A stretch of DNA of 5,305 nt from Burkholderiales bacterium (GCA_016197345.1 JACPVY010000352.1:1-5305); one strand, 5' to 3'. Shown: positions 1 to 5,069, counted from the first letter of the stretch. Made by a program: numbers and translations. The notes: a model not told the origin generated them from the letters alone.

Positions 1-101
1 ACATAGCAACGTAAAACCAGACCGAATAAATCTGCGCCCCAACCTGCAAGTAGCTGATCTAGGCTAGTGAGCAATTGATGTATTTTTAAAATTTTTTGCA
101 T
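1..101 (-). CDS. bufD: DoxX-family membrane protein, N-terminal part (BufD-like), cut by window edge
   Basis: Only the first 33 codons are present; the gene runs off the left edge. The peptide begins MQKILKIHQLL and continues into LLAGWGADLFGLVLRCY. This resembles the start of DoxX-family proteins, where a short amphipathic lead enters the first membrane segment at an L-x-x-R-x-Y sequence. DoxX proteins are small four-helix inner-membrane proteins. In bufferin operons a DoxX gene (BufD) commonly follows bufA, bufB and bufC, and its exact role is not settled. The position here, 130 bases downstream of the bufB-bufC fusion on the same strand, is what makes the call convincing, because 33 residues alone would be weak. 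No strong Shine-Dalgarno sequence precedes the ATG. An in-frame TTG lies two codons upstream, so the start is uncertain. Confidence 0.72.
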   Translation of the reverse strand, partial: MQKILKIHQLLTSLDQLLAGWGADLFGLVLRCY

Positions 102-231
102 AATCAAACGTCAGGTTGTGGTGAATAAAAAAGACAAGCTTGATCCTAGCTGGCTAGTGCAGCGTGCAACAAGTCAACTTCGGGGGAGCAATAAGCTTCG
201 GCAATGCGTTTAGGCGCGAAGGGGCTGGGCG

Positions 232-1893
232 CTAGGACTGGCAATGAACCAACACCTTTTGTTGTAGCCACAATTGCAATTGTTCAATAAACGGGAATTC
301 CTCATCCACCTCAAGTGCCGCGTCTAATGCGTCACCCAATGCACTTCCCTGCTGTATCAAGCTCAGTGCGGTGTAGGCGGCATGGCTAACCGTCAAAGGC
401 TGCGCTAGCCATTGTGGGCGCACTATCAGCACATGATTGTCACGCTGCAATGGATCGGGGAAATCTAACACTGGGTCATGCTGATGCGCTTGCCAAATGC
501 CCGCAGCATCATATTGCAAAGACAATAATCGGCAAACAGGATTAAGGTCAAAGCGACTTGCATCTAATTCTTCGGGCGCTAAAGCTGCTACCTGTTGCAT
601 ACTCACCGCCTCGACGTCGATTTCATAGTAAGCCATGTGCATCGCCCACTCGAGGCGCGCAACATCCGGGAAATATGGATATTGCACGACGTGCTTGAAA
701 TCCCGCAAAAATTCATCGAACTGCGCCCCAAAGACATTCAAATTAGCGTCAGACGAGGGATAGCGCTGTCCGTATTCATTGACTAGCCCGGTAAAAAACT
801 CGTCTCCCACTAGCTTTTTCAGGATTGGGTAGGCATTCCCCATCGCCGCCGCCCAGTTGCCGCGCAAATTTCCGCGATAAAAGCGAAAGCGACGTGTCAC
901 GATATCGGCTGGACTACGACAAAACGGCAACACACCATCCAAACGATCCAGATCAAATAAGGCCGCGCCAAAGTTTTGCTGCAACAGCGCGACATCGACT
1001 TGTTTGCCCTCGCGTACAACTGGCATTTCAATACCCGGTGCTAAAGGAATCACCGTGTTGGTGTGCTCCCGCGCCAATTGCGCCTGCCCTAGCAAGACGG
1101 AAAGTTCAGGCACATTCGTATCCCACTCAACCATCGTCGCCACTCTGCCGAAGCGTGCAATTGCTGCGCGATAGATGTCCCACACCTCGGGAATCACTTC
1201 GCTGCCATGGTCATCGATGACGATGTCTTCTAAGCGCGTGTGCCCAGCTAAGTGAATTTCTCCAACGCAGCCCACTGGCAATGCGGCAATCGCAGCATAG
1301 GGGTCTTCACCATGATTGCATTGATTGACGTAGAGATTGTTCACGTCCAACAAAACACCACAACCGGTACGCTTGACGAGTTCGGCCAAAAATTCAGCTT
1401 CGCTCCAGCTATCATCTTGGAAACGCAAATAGGCCGAGACATTTTCAATCAGCATCTGTCGCCCCATCACTTGTTGGGCGCGATCGATGTGTTCCGATAA
1501 GATTTGCAAAGATTTGGCGTTAAAGCCAAGGGGTAAGAGATCATTTAGGCTACGATCCTGCAAGGCGCCCCAGCACAGGTGATCGGATACGAGCGCTGGC
1601 TCAATGCGACGCACCAAATCGGCAAAACGCGCTAAATGATGTTCAGAAAATCCTTGCGCCGACCCTAGCCCTAAACCGACACCGTGCAAACTAAAAGGGT
1701 AATCACGACGCAGGGTGAGCAACGTGTGTAAATCAAAACCACCCCGTCCGATATAGTTTTCGGTATGCACCTCTAACCAATCGACTTGCGGACGCTCACG
1801 TAAAAACTGATGGTAGTGCCGCGTCTTCAATGCCACACCAAAACCTAAATCTGGCCATTGCCGCCCACTTGGCACATCATTCATTGCCATCAT
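232..1893 (-). CDS. bufB: Fused MNIO (DUF692) and DUF2063 protein: bufferin maturation enzyme BufB-BufC
   Basis: The 553-residue protein has two domains that are usually encoded separately. Residues about 14-285 are a DUF692/MNIO TIM-barrel domain. Its family motifs are VHTEN (42-46), SLHGVGLGLGS (68-78), VSDHLCW (102-108), IENVSAYL (149-156), LLDVNNLYVN (181-190), EIHLAGH (212-218), DDHG (227-230) and VEWD (255-258). These supply the expected iron ligands and active-site residues (for example H70, H105, E150, D183, N186, H214, D228, H229, E256). Residues about 300-553 are DUF2063, with FRFYRGNLRGNWAAAMGNAYP (336-356) and PYFPDVARLEWAMHMAYY (406-423). MNIO enzymes use a multinuclear iron centre and oxygen to modify peptidyl cysteines. 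DUF2063 partners are thought to bind the precursor. Substrates are presumably the two upstream peptides. The first ATG directly abuts AAAGG, so translation may really begin at Met4 (position 1884), which has better spacing. The fusion itself is the unusual point. Confidence 0.93.
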   Translation of the reverse strand: MMAMNDVPSGRQWPDLGFGVALKTRHYHQFLRERPQVDWLEVHTENYIGRGGFDLHTLLTLRRDYPFSLHGVGLGLGSAQGFSEHHLARFADLVRRIEPALVSDHLCWGALQDRSLNDLLPLGFNAKSLQILSEHIDRAQQVMGRQMLIENVSAYLRFQDDSWSEAEFLAELVKRTGCGVLLDVNNLYVNQCNHGEDPYAAIAALPVGCVGEIHLAGHTRLEDIVIDDHGSEVIPEVWDIYRAAIARFGRVATMVEWDTNVPELSVLLGQAQLAREHTNTVIPLAPGIEMPVVREGKQVDVALLQQNFGAALFDLDRLDGVLPFCRSPADIVTRRFRFYRGNLRGNWAAAMGNAYPILKKLVGDEFFTGLVNEYGQRYPSSDANLNVFGAQFDEFLRDFKHVVQYPYFPDVARLEWAMHMAYYEIDVEAVSMQQVAALAPEELDASRFDLNPVCRLLSLQYDAAGIWQAHQHDPVLDFPDPLQRDNHVLIVRPQWLAQPLTVSHAAYTALSLIQQGSALGDALDAALEVDEEFPFIEQLQLWLQQKVLVHCQS

Positions 1894-2253
1894 CCTTTAT
1901 TCTTTTGAATGCTATTTGCCGCCCGATCTAGCGAATCACCTAGCGCACATCAAGGGCACCGAAATACCATCACGTATTGAGCCAATCGCACGCATTGAGG
2001 TGAGGCAGCGCATTTTTCGTTGCAGCACGCATCGTTGCGCAAACAACCTGCGCTAAGGCGAATTCGAAGCGCCCCATCACTCTGCGACAATAATGCCCAT
2101 ATAGTGGTGAACTGCTGGGAACCTCAAAAAACGGTAAGGAGCGGGGCGAATATTGGACGGAAAGCCTCGCTTGACTAGAATGAAGCGAGGCTCAGAATCT
2201 CAAGAAATGCCCGCGCAGTAGGTTTTTCGAGATCCCCTACTGGTCGTAGGCAA
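1894..2253. other. Intergenic stretch between bufA-type precursor and bufB-bufC fusion
   Basis: This 360-base gap is unusually long for an operon. It holds a hairpin just after the precursor gene (CAGTAGG at 2216-2222 with CCTACTG at 2236-2242) and a stronger terminator-like hairpin at 2163-2192. In the remaining roughly 260 bases up to the fusion gene I see only a short minus-strand open frame of 35 codons without family resemblance. A weak sigma-70-like pair (TTGATG, 17 bases, TAGATC) lies about 25-55 bases before the fusion start on the minus strand. It is too poor to call as a promoter. Confidence 0.5.
2163..2192 (-). terminator. Terminator-like hairpin after the BufA1-type gene
   Basis: A perfect 10-base-pair stem, AGCCTCGCTT (2163-2172) with AAGCGAGGCT (2183-2192), encloses a 10-base loop about 60 bases downstream of the precursor stop codon. 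On the minus strand the stem is followed by only a short run of T (TTTCCG), so it may terminate incompletely. A leaky terminator here would let some transcripts read on into the maturation gene. Confidence 0.6.
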
Positions 2254-2514
2254 TTATTTGGAAGCTGCTGGCTTGGTTTTGCCGCCTTCTTTTTCGCAGG
2301 TGCCTTTGGCGACATATTTCCATTCGTTAGGAGCTTTATCCGCTTTCGATTGACCAGCGCAAGAATGCGAACCGTCAGGTGCTGCGCAATCATTTTGACC
2401 AGCTTTTGCAATGCCATAGCATTTTTCTTTATCACCAGCTGCTTGCGCAGGAGCAACACTTGCCAAACACATAGAAGCGACAGCAGCGGCCAGCAAAACT
2501 TGACGTTTGTTCAT
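2254..2514 (-). CDS. bufA: Bufferin precursor peptide, DUF2282/BufA1 type, exported
   Basis: This 86-residue precursor starts with a Sec signal peptide ([15 protein letters not shown], hydrophobic to about residue 22, likely cleaved after AQA or AQAA at 25-26). The mature part carries the DUF2282 signature: [15 protein letters not shown] (31-45), SHSCAGQSK (49-57), W65, and KGTCEKEGG (70-78). It has the four family cysteines C32, C43, C52 and C73, plus a fifth (C16) inside the signal peptide. In characterised BufA1 relatives the MNIO-DUF2063 pair turns the two central cysteines into thiooxazoles, and the exported peptide binds copper in the periplasm. C43 (NDC) and C52 (HSC) are the corresponding residues here. 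The start at 2514 is chosen because GGAGG sits six bases upstream and a signal peptide follows at once. A longer in-frame extension would bury the signal. The maturation gene lies downstream on the same strand. Confidence 0.93.
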   Translation of the reverse strand: MNKRQVLLAAAVASMCLASVAPAQAAGDKEKCYGIAKAGQNDCAAPDGSHSCAGQSKADKAPNEWKYVAKGTCEKEGGKTKPAASK

Positions 2515-2830
2515 GGTAAACCTCCAAATTAAATGTAGAAAAATTACGCTCACGCTATATTTTCAGCGAGCCTCAAATATACCCGTTTCACATGTTGCCA
2601 CCTTACGAACGGCAAAAAAAACTGCATTTCTGCCAAAATCCAACAAGCTGCACATAACGAGGATAATGCTTGGTCGCAAGAGGCCCGAACTTCCTTACAC
2701 AAAAATTTGAAAATTTCTCAGCCAGTGAAAATATTCTTGCCGACAACAAAAATACCCCGCCAAAAACAATTTCAGCGACTGCATACTGCCAGTCGCTGAA
2801 ATTTTGAAGCATTTGCTACGCGCGTTACAA
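2515..2830. other. Intergenic stretch between the two precursor genes
   Basis: This AT-rich 316-base gap contains the terminator at 2768-2803 next to the upstream peptide gene, and the GGAGG ribosome binding site at its other end. Short open frames here on both strands have no ribosome binding site or recognisable protein character. Because a strong terminator intervenes, the BufA1-type gene probably has its own promoter in 2560-2760. I could not identify one with a good -35/-10 pair, which would fit control by an alternative (ECF) sigma factor but does not show it. Confidence 0.5.
2768..2803 (-). terminator. Strong intrinsic terminator after the first Cys-rich peptide gene
   Basis: A perfect 14-base-pair stem, AATTTCAGCGACTG (2768-2781) with CAGTCGCTGAAATT (2790-2803), has an 8-base loop. 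It is followed on the minus strand by GTTTTTG. It begins 27 bases past the stop codon of the Cys-rich peptide gene. The plus-strand side also has a short T run, but no plus-strand gene ends here. Confidence 0.82.
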
Positions 2831-3088
2831 TTATTCAAGCCATGCACCACAAGAAGCGACACCAGTTTTGCCACTACAATCATTGGCAAGCGATTTGCAA
2901 GAAGCACTCACTTCTTGCACAACGCTACCAGCGCAACTGTGTGTAGTCCCTTTACATGCATTCAATACTTCTTTGGCTTGACTAACTACTGCTACGTCCG
3001 AGATGCTTGTTACTTCATTCGCATGTGCAACATTTACCATAGCCAGCGATGCGATAGCAGCAGCAAGCAAGACTTGACGTTTGTTCAT
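2831..3088 (-). CDS. Cys-rich exported peptide, probable second MNIO substrate (bufferin-like, not DUF2282)
   Basis: This 85-residue protein begins [15 protein letters not shown], which matches the neighbouring bufferin precursor at 13 of the first 14 residues. A Sec signal peptide runs to about AHA (21-23). The mature part has five cysteines (C45, C52, C64, C71, C80). A unit C-K-x5-C-[AS]-G occurs twice, as CKGTTHSCAG (45-54) and CKSLANDCSG (64-73). It lacks the CYGIAKAG, Trp and KGTCEK blocks of DUF2282, so it is not a standard BufA1. It keeps HSCAG at the same residues (50-54) as the neighbour, and an NDC tripeptide. I infer that it is a second substrate of the downstream MNIO-DUF2063 protein. 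The start at 3088 is chosen for AAAGGA upstream (about 9 bases) and the immediate signal peptide. The frame stays open for 59 codons further upstream, but that stretch has no such features. Confidence 0.85.
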   Translation of the reverse strand: MNKRQVLLAAAIASLAMVNVAHANEVTSISDVAVVSQAKEVLNACKGTTHSCAGSVVQEVSASCKSLANDCSGKTGVASCGAWLE

Positions 3089-3141
3089 AGATTGAATTCC
3101 TTTATTGATAAGTAAATGAAATTTAAAAAACAAGAAGTGAG

Positions 3142-3171
3142 GCAAGTACTGCTTGCGCCTAACCGGGCAAG
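3142..3171 (-). promoter_or_regulatory. Alternative hairpins in the leader of the Cys-rich peptide gene
   Basis: Read on the minus strand, the leader carries CTTGC, then GCAAG, then CTTGC again (plus-strand positions 3167-3171, 3152-3156 and 3142-3146). The middle segment can pair with either flank, giving two mutually exclusive 5-base-pair hairpins with loops of 10 and 5 bases. They lie about 55-85 bases before the start codon. This architecture could serve attenuation, but the stems are short and may be chance. Confidence 0.25.
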
Positions 3172-3223
3172 TTCGTAAAACGTCCGTTAAGACGCATGGA
3201 CTTTCTACATTTGGCGCGAAGGT

Positions 3224-3252
3224 ATTACATGCTACGTGCTGCGCGCCAACAA
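3224..3252 (-). promoter_or_regulatory. Possible sigma-70 promoter for the Cys-rich peptide gene
   Basis: On the minus strand TTGTTG (3252-3247) is separated by exactly 17 bases from TGTAAT (3229-3224). The -10 matches TATAAT at five of six positions and the -35 is mediocre. Initiation would be near 3217, leaving a leader of about 130 bases before the start codon. The inverted repeat at 3269-3291 lies just upstream of the -35, a usual place for an activator site. Confidence 0.35.
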
Positions 3253-3268
3253 AATACACTTCCATTCC

Positions 3269-3291
3269 ACATATAAAATTGCTTTATATGT
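3269..3291. promoter_or_regulatory. Perfect 9-5-9 inverted repeat, candidate operator
   Basis: ACATATAAA (3269-3277) and TTTATATGT (3283-3291) are perfect reverse complements around a 5-base spacer (ATTGC). There is no adjacent T run and no gene end nearby, so a terminator is unlikely. The repeat sits about 180 bases before the peptide gene and about 350 before the DsbA-like gene, between divergent units. A dimeric regulator binding site is the natural reading. I cannot name the regulator from the sequence. Confidence 0.45.
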
Positions 3292-3555
3292 TCAATGCAT
3301 TTCATTTCAGCACGGAAATATTTTAGACGAAGGAAGTCGTCCCAGGAAAAATCAAATGCATACAATGTGAAAATTAACAATTGCAACTGGCGGAATAATA
3401 TCTACCTTGATTTTTTGCATTTTCGTGCATTCTACTAGGCAATTGTCGAGCAGGATACACCCCAATTACATTTTTTAATGGCACAATTGCATCCTCTATT
3501 TTGCTGCACCCAATATGCCTTGCAGCAACGTCCATTACGCAATGCATCAATTCAC

Positions 3556-3576
3556 TACCAGCCTAGCTGGTATAGA
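3556..3576 (+). promoter_or_regulatory. Dyad overlapping an extended -10-like element upstream of the DsbA-like gene
   Basis: TACCAGC (3556-3562) and GCTGGTA (3566-3572) form a perfect dyad around CTA. Its right arm runs into TGG-TATAGA (3568-3576), which fits an extended -10 element (TGn plus a hexamer close to TATAAT). No good -35 lies 16-18 bases upstream, which extended -10 promoters tolerate. If used, transcription would begin near 3583, about 55 bases before the DsbA-like start, and a protein bound at the dyad would block it. Confidence 0.33.
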
Positions 3577-3638
3577 AATTCGAAACGCGCAACACCTACG
3601 AGACTCCCTTACCGCTACGTTTTCATAAAAGGCCGACT

Positions 3639-4283
3639 ATGCCCCATTTTATTTATATTACCGATCCAATGTGCTCTTGGTGCTATGGCTTTTCGCCTGA
3701 ATTACAAGCTCTGATTGCCAGCACACCTGACGCACAGCTCGATATCATTGTCGGTGGTTTGCGTCCATATACAGAAGAATTGATACCAGACCAATTACGT
3801 CATTTCCTGCACGAACATTGGCAGCAAGTCGCGCAAGCGAGCAAACAACCGTTTGTGCACGATGGCTTAGAGCATCCCGGCTTCAAATACGATACAGAAC
3901 CAAGTTGCCGCGCCGTCGTGGCCGCCCTGCACTTGGCACCAAACCTCAACGCAGCGGGCAAAATGGCGATTTTGTCGGCCTTGCAAACCGCGTTCTATGC
4001 GGAAGGTAAAAATGTAACGCAGAAAGATGTACTAGCCGCTGTGACCAGCGCTGCTTTACGGGCGCAAGGAGTGGAAGTGAGCGAAGAACAATTCGCCGCG
4101 TTCTGGGAATCAGATCAATGCAAAAATGAAACGCGGGAACATTTCATGCAGACGCAACGCTGGAAGGTCAGTGGTTTTCCCACTTTGGTGATGGAACATC
4201 AAGAACAATTAGCCTTGCTAACAAATGGCTACGCTAAGCTAGCGCAATTGCAAGAACGTATCGCAGCGGTAACGAACGGCTAA
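3639..4283 (+). CDS. Cytoplasmic DsbA/FrnE-like thiol oxidoreductase (COG3531 type)
   Basis: The 214-residue protein has a thioredoxin-fold DsbA-family layout. After a first beta strand (HFIYITDP, 3-10) comes the redox motif CSWC (12-15) within DPMCSWCYGFSPE. VGGLRP (38-43) and HEHWQQVAQASKQPF (58-72) follow, and KYDTEPSCRAVVAA (83-96) lies in the helical insertion. The cis-proline loop is SGFPTLV (178-184, P181). This is the pattern of the COG3531 predicted disulfide isomerase group, related to FrnE and 2-hydroxychromene-2-carboxylate isomerase. There is no signal peptide or membrane segment, so it should act in the cytoplasm; its substrate is unknown. The start is supported by AAAAGG six bases upstream. 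It is transcribed away from the bufferin locus, so a functional link to the Cys-rich peptides is only a possibility. C90 and C161 are additional cysteines. Confidence 0.9.
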   Translation: MPHFIYITDPMCSWCYGFSPELQALIASTPDAQLDIIVGGLRPYTEELIPDQLRHFLHEHWQQVAQASKQPFVHDGLEHPGFKYDTEPSCRAVVAALHLAPNLNAAGKMAILSALQTAFYAEGKNVTQKDVLAAVTSAALRAQGVEVSEEQFAAFWESDQCKNETREHFMQTQRWKVSGFPTLVMEHQEQLALLTNGYAKLAQLQERIAAVTNG

Positions 4284-4329
4284 ATAGCTTTAATTGAAAC
4301 AACTTGCCGTTGATGCCTAGCGTAAACGT

Positions 4330-4370
4330 AAAAATGGCGTTGATAGTCTTGTGGACTCAACGCCATTTTT
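4330..4370. terminator. Bidirectional intrinsic terminator between convergent genes
   Basis: AAAAATGGCGTTGA (4330-4343) pairs perfectly with TCAACGCCATTTTT (4357-4370), giving a long stem with A and T tracts on the two sides. The hairpin therefore has a terminal T run on either strand. It ends the plus-strand DsbA-like transcript and the minus-strand His/Lys-rich gene transcript. A second small hairpin (CCAGG 4376-4380, CCTGG 4385-4389) sits between it and the minus-strand stop codon. Confidence 0.9.
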
Positions 4371-4396
4371 ATTGACCAGGAAAACCTGGCTGAAAA

Positions 4397-4588
4397 TTAC
4401 TTAGCTGCTGCTTTTTTGTGATGCTTGTGTTTTTTGTGATGCTTGGCTTTGTGTACTTTTTTGTGATGCTTAGCAGCAGGTGCGCTAGCAGCGGCTGGTG
4501 CAGCAGGAGCTGCAGGAGCGGAAGCTTGCGCGAAAGCCGTACCCATTGCGAAGGTAGCGGCGACGAGGGCGGCGATCAGTTTTTTCAT
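4397..4588 (-). CDS. Small exported Ala/Pro and His/Lys-rich protein with KHHKK repeats
   Basis: The 63-residue protein starts with a clear signal peptide (MKKLIAALVAATFAMGTAFA, cleavage near residue 20-22). An Ala/Pro/Ser linker (23-39) follows, then a strongly basic tail (40-63) built on three KHHKK units at 40-44, 49-53 and 55-59. The mature chain has eight histidines, no cysteine and no acidic residue. Short secreted proteins of this kind are common in Burkholderiales and have no settled function. The His clusters could bind metal ions, and the charge could bind nucleic acid or lipopolysaccharide; both are inference. The start is supported by AAGGA about six bases upstream. A sigma-70-like promoter lies at 4678-4706 and the bidirectional terminator lies downstream, so it is probably transcribed alone. 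The low-complexity composition raises some doubt, but signal peptide, ribosome binding site and terminator agree. Confidence 0.85.
   Translation of the reverse strand: MKKLIAALVAATFAMGTAFAQASAPAAPAAPAAASAPAAKHHKKVHKAKHHKKHKHHKKAAAK
4412..4471 (-). repeat. Three perfect 15-base direct repeats encoding KHHKK
   Basis: TTTTTTGTGATGCTT occurs at 4412-4426, 4430-4444 and 4457-4471 (plus-strand reading). The offsets are 18 and 27 bases, both multiples of three, so each copy encodes KHHKK in frame on the minus strand. Codon-level identity points to recent internal duplication or slippage rather than old convergent composition. Confidence 0.85.
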
Positions 4589-4677
4589 GATAGTTCCTTG
4601 AGTGTTGTCCGTAAAGGGGGATTACGTAGGCCCTTAACGCTGCCTGTTTCGTTTCTGTTGACGATGAACTGCAGATA

Positions 4678-4706
4678 TTTACAGAATATTTTCGTATTTA
4701 TCGCAA
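4678..4706 (-). promoter_or_regulatory. Possible sigma-70 promoter of the His/Lys-rich gene
   Basis: On the minus strand TTGCGA (4706-4701) is followed after exactly 17 bases by TGTAAA (4683-4678), in an AT-rich setting. Both hexamers match the consensus at four of six positions. Initiation near 4671 would give an 80-base leader, which includes a small hairpin (CGTAA 4610-4614 with TTACG 4622-4626). Confidence 0.4.
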
Positions 4707-4755
4707 ATCGTTCTCTACGGAAAAACAATACGAAACTGCATCCATCAAGCAAAAT

Positions 4756-4770
4756 GCGCCACTTGGGCGC
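4756..4770 (-). terminator. Possible weak terminator after the YjfB-like gene
   Basis: GCGCC (4756-4760) and GGCGC (4766-4770) form a GC-only 5-base-pair stem with a 5-base loop, about 25 bases downstream of the motility gene stop codon. On the minus strand it is followed by ATTTTGCTT. The stem is short, so this is tentative. Confidence 0.45.
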
Positions 4771-4794
4771 GTTTCACAATAAGCTGATTCCAAC

Positions 4795-4983
4795 CTATGC
4801 CGTGGTATTGATTGTATTGCCCAAATGCGCTGGCAAATTAGCGGGTTTAGCGGCTTCCAACAATTGCGCCGCGCTATCCCCTTCCATTTGCATCGCTTTC
4901 TTGAGCACAGCAAAGCTCGCTTCTTGCTTCAAGCCAGCTTCAGCCACACTAGAAGCCGCATTGGCTACGCTACTGAGATTCAT
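4795..4983 (-). CDS. YjfB-family putative motility protein
   Basis: This 62-residue protein matches the layout of the small YjfB-like 'putative motility protein' family. An N-terminal MNLSSVANAASSVAEAG is followed by the family core SFAVLKKAMQMEGDSAAQLLEA (about 23-44). It ends in the usual Pro-rich stretch and a LGNTINTTA tail (family ends are typically LG-x-x-[IV]N-T-x-A). There is no signal peptide and no cysteine; the chain looks helical. Its biochemical role is unknown, and the link to motility comes from family genomic context. Here that link is supported independently by the sigma-28-like promoter upstream. The start at 4983 is chosen because AGGAGG lies five bases upstream. An in-frame ATG nine codons earlier (5010) has no such site and would place the Shine-Dalgarno inside the gene. 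Confidence 0.85.
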   Translation of the reverse strand: MNLSSVANAASSVAEAGLKQEASFAVLKKAMQMEGDSAAQLLEAAKPANLPAHLGNTINTTA

Positions 4984-5028
4984 ATATCCTCCTGCCGCGA
5001 ATGGACGCAAAAACGCGTATCTGACAGC

Positions 5029-5055
5029 TTATCGACCACGCTTTGACAAACTTAA
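5029..5055 (-). promoter_or_regulatory. Sigma-28 (FliA) flagellar promoter for the YjfB-like gene
   Basis: On the minus strand TTAAGTTT (5055-5048), then exactly 11 bases, then GTCGATAA (5036-5029). The sigma-28 consensus is TAAAGTTT-N11-GCCGATAA, so each half matches at seven of eight positions with ideal spacing. Initiation near 5021 gives a leader of about 40 bases. This places the gene in the late flagellar regulon. Confidence 0.85.
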
Positions 5056-5069
5056 GCCCCGTTTGCGCT

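Larger units (their letters stand above)
3089..3638. other. Divergent regulatory region between peptide gene and DsbA-like gene
   Basis: The 550 bases without a convincing gene separate two divergent transcription units. On the peptide-gene side there is a long possible leader with alternative hairpins (3142-3171), a sigma-70-like promoter (3224-3252) and a perfect 9-5-9 inverted repeat (3269-3291). On the DsbA side there is a 7-3-7 dyad (3556-3572) overlapping an extended -10-like sequence. Open frames through this area on either strand lack ribosome binding sites and protein-like composition. I see nothing definite in 3300-3540. Confidence 0.6.

Noticed and set aside
146..157. CTAGC-TG-GCTAG palindrome between the fusion gene and the DoxX gene
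   Set aside because: Only five base pairs per arm with a two-base centre and no T run; too short to separate from chance.
825..1220. A 131-codon plus-strand open frame
   Set aside because: It is antisense to the well-supported MNIO-DUF2063 protein and has an Arg/Pro/Ser-rich composition typical of a shadow frame.
1990..2100. A 35-codon minus-strand frame beginning MGRFEFALAQVV in the gap before the fusion gene
   Set aside because: No clear ribosome binding site and no recognisable motif; length is within chance expectation.
2515..2553. A 13-residue extension of the BufA1-type precursor
   Set aside because: The GGAGG ribosome binding site lies inside this extension and points to the ATG at 2514, where the signal peptide begins.
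3089..3265. A 59-residue N-terminal extension of the Cys-rich peptide
   Set aside because: It would place the signal peptide in the middle of the protein, and the ATG at 3265 lacks a ribosome binding site. The start at 3088 has one and matches the paralogous start.
3478..3714. A 78-codon plus-strand open frame overlapping the start of the DsbA-like gene
   Set aside because: No ribosome binding site or family resemblance; it overlaps the correct gene start, which has AAAAGG and the CSWC motif right after.
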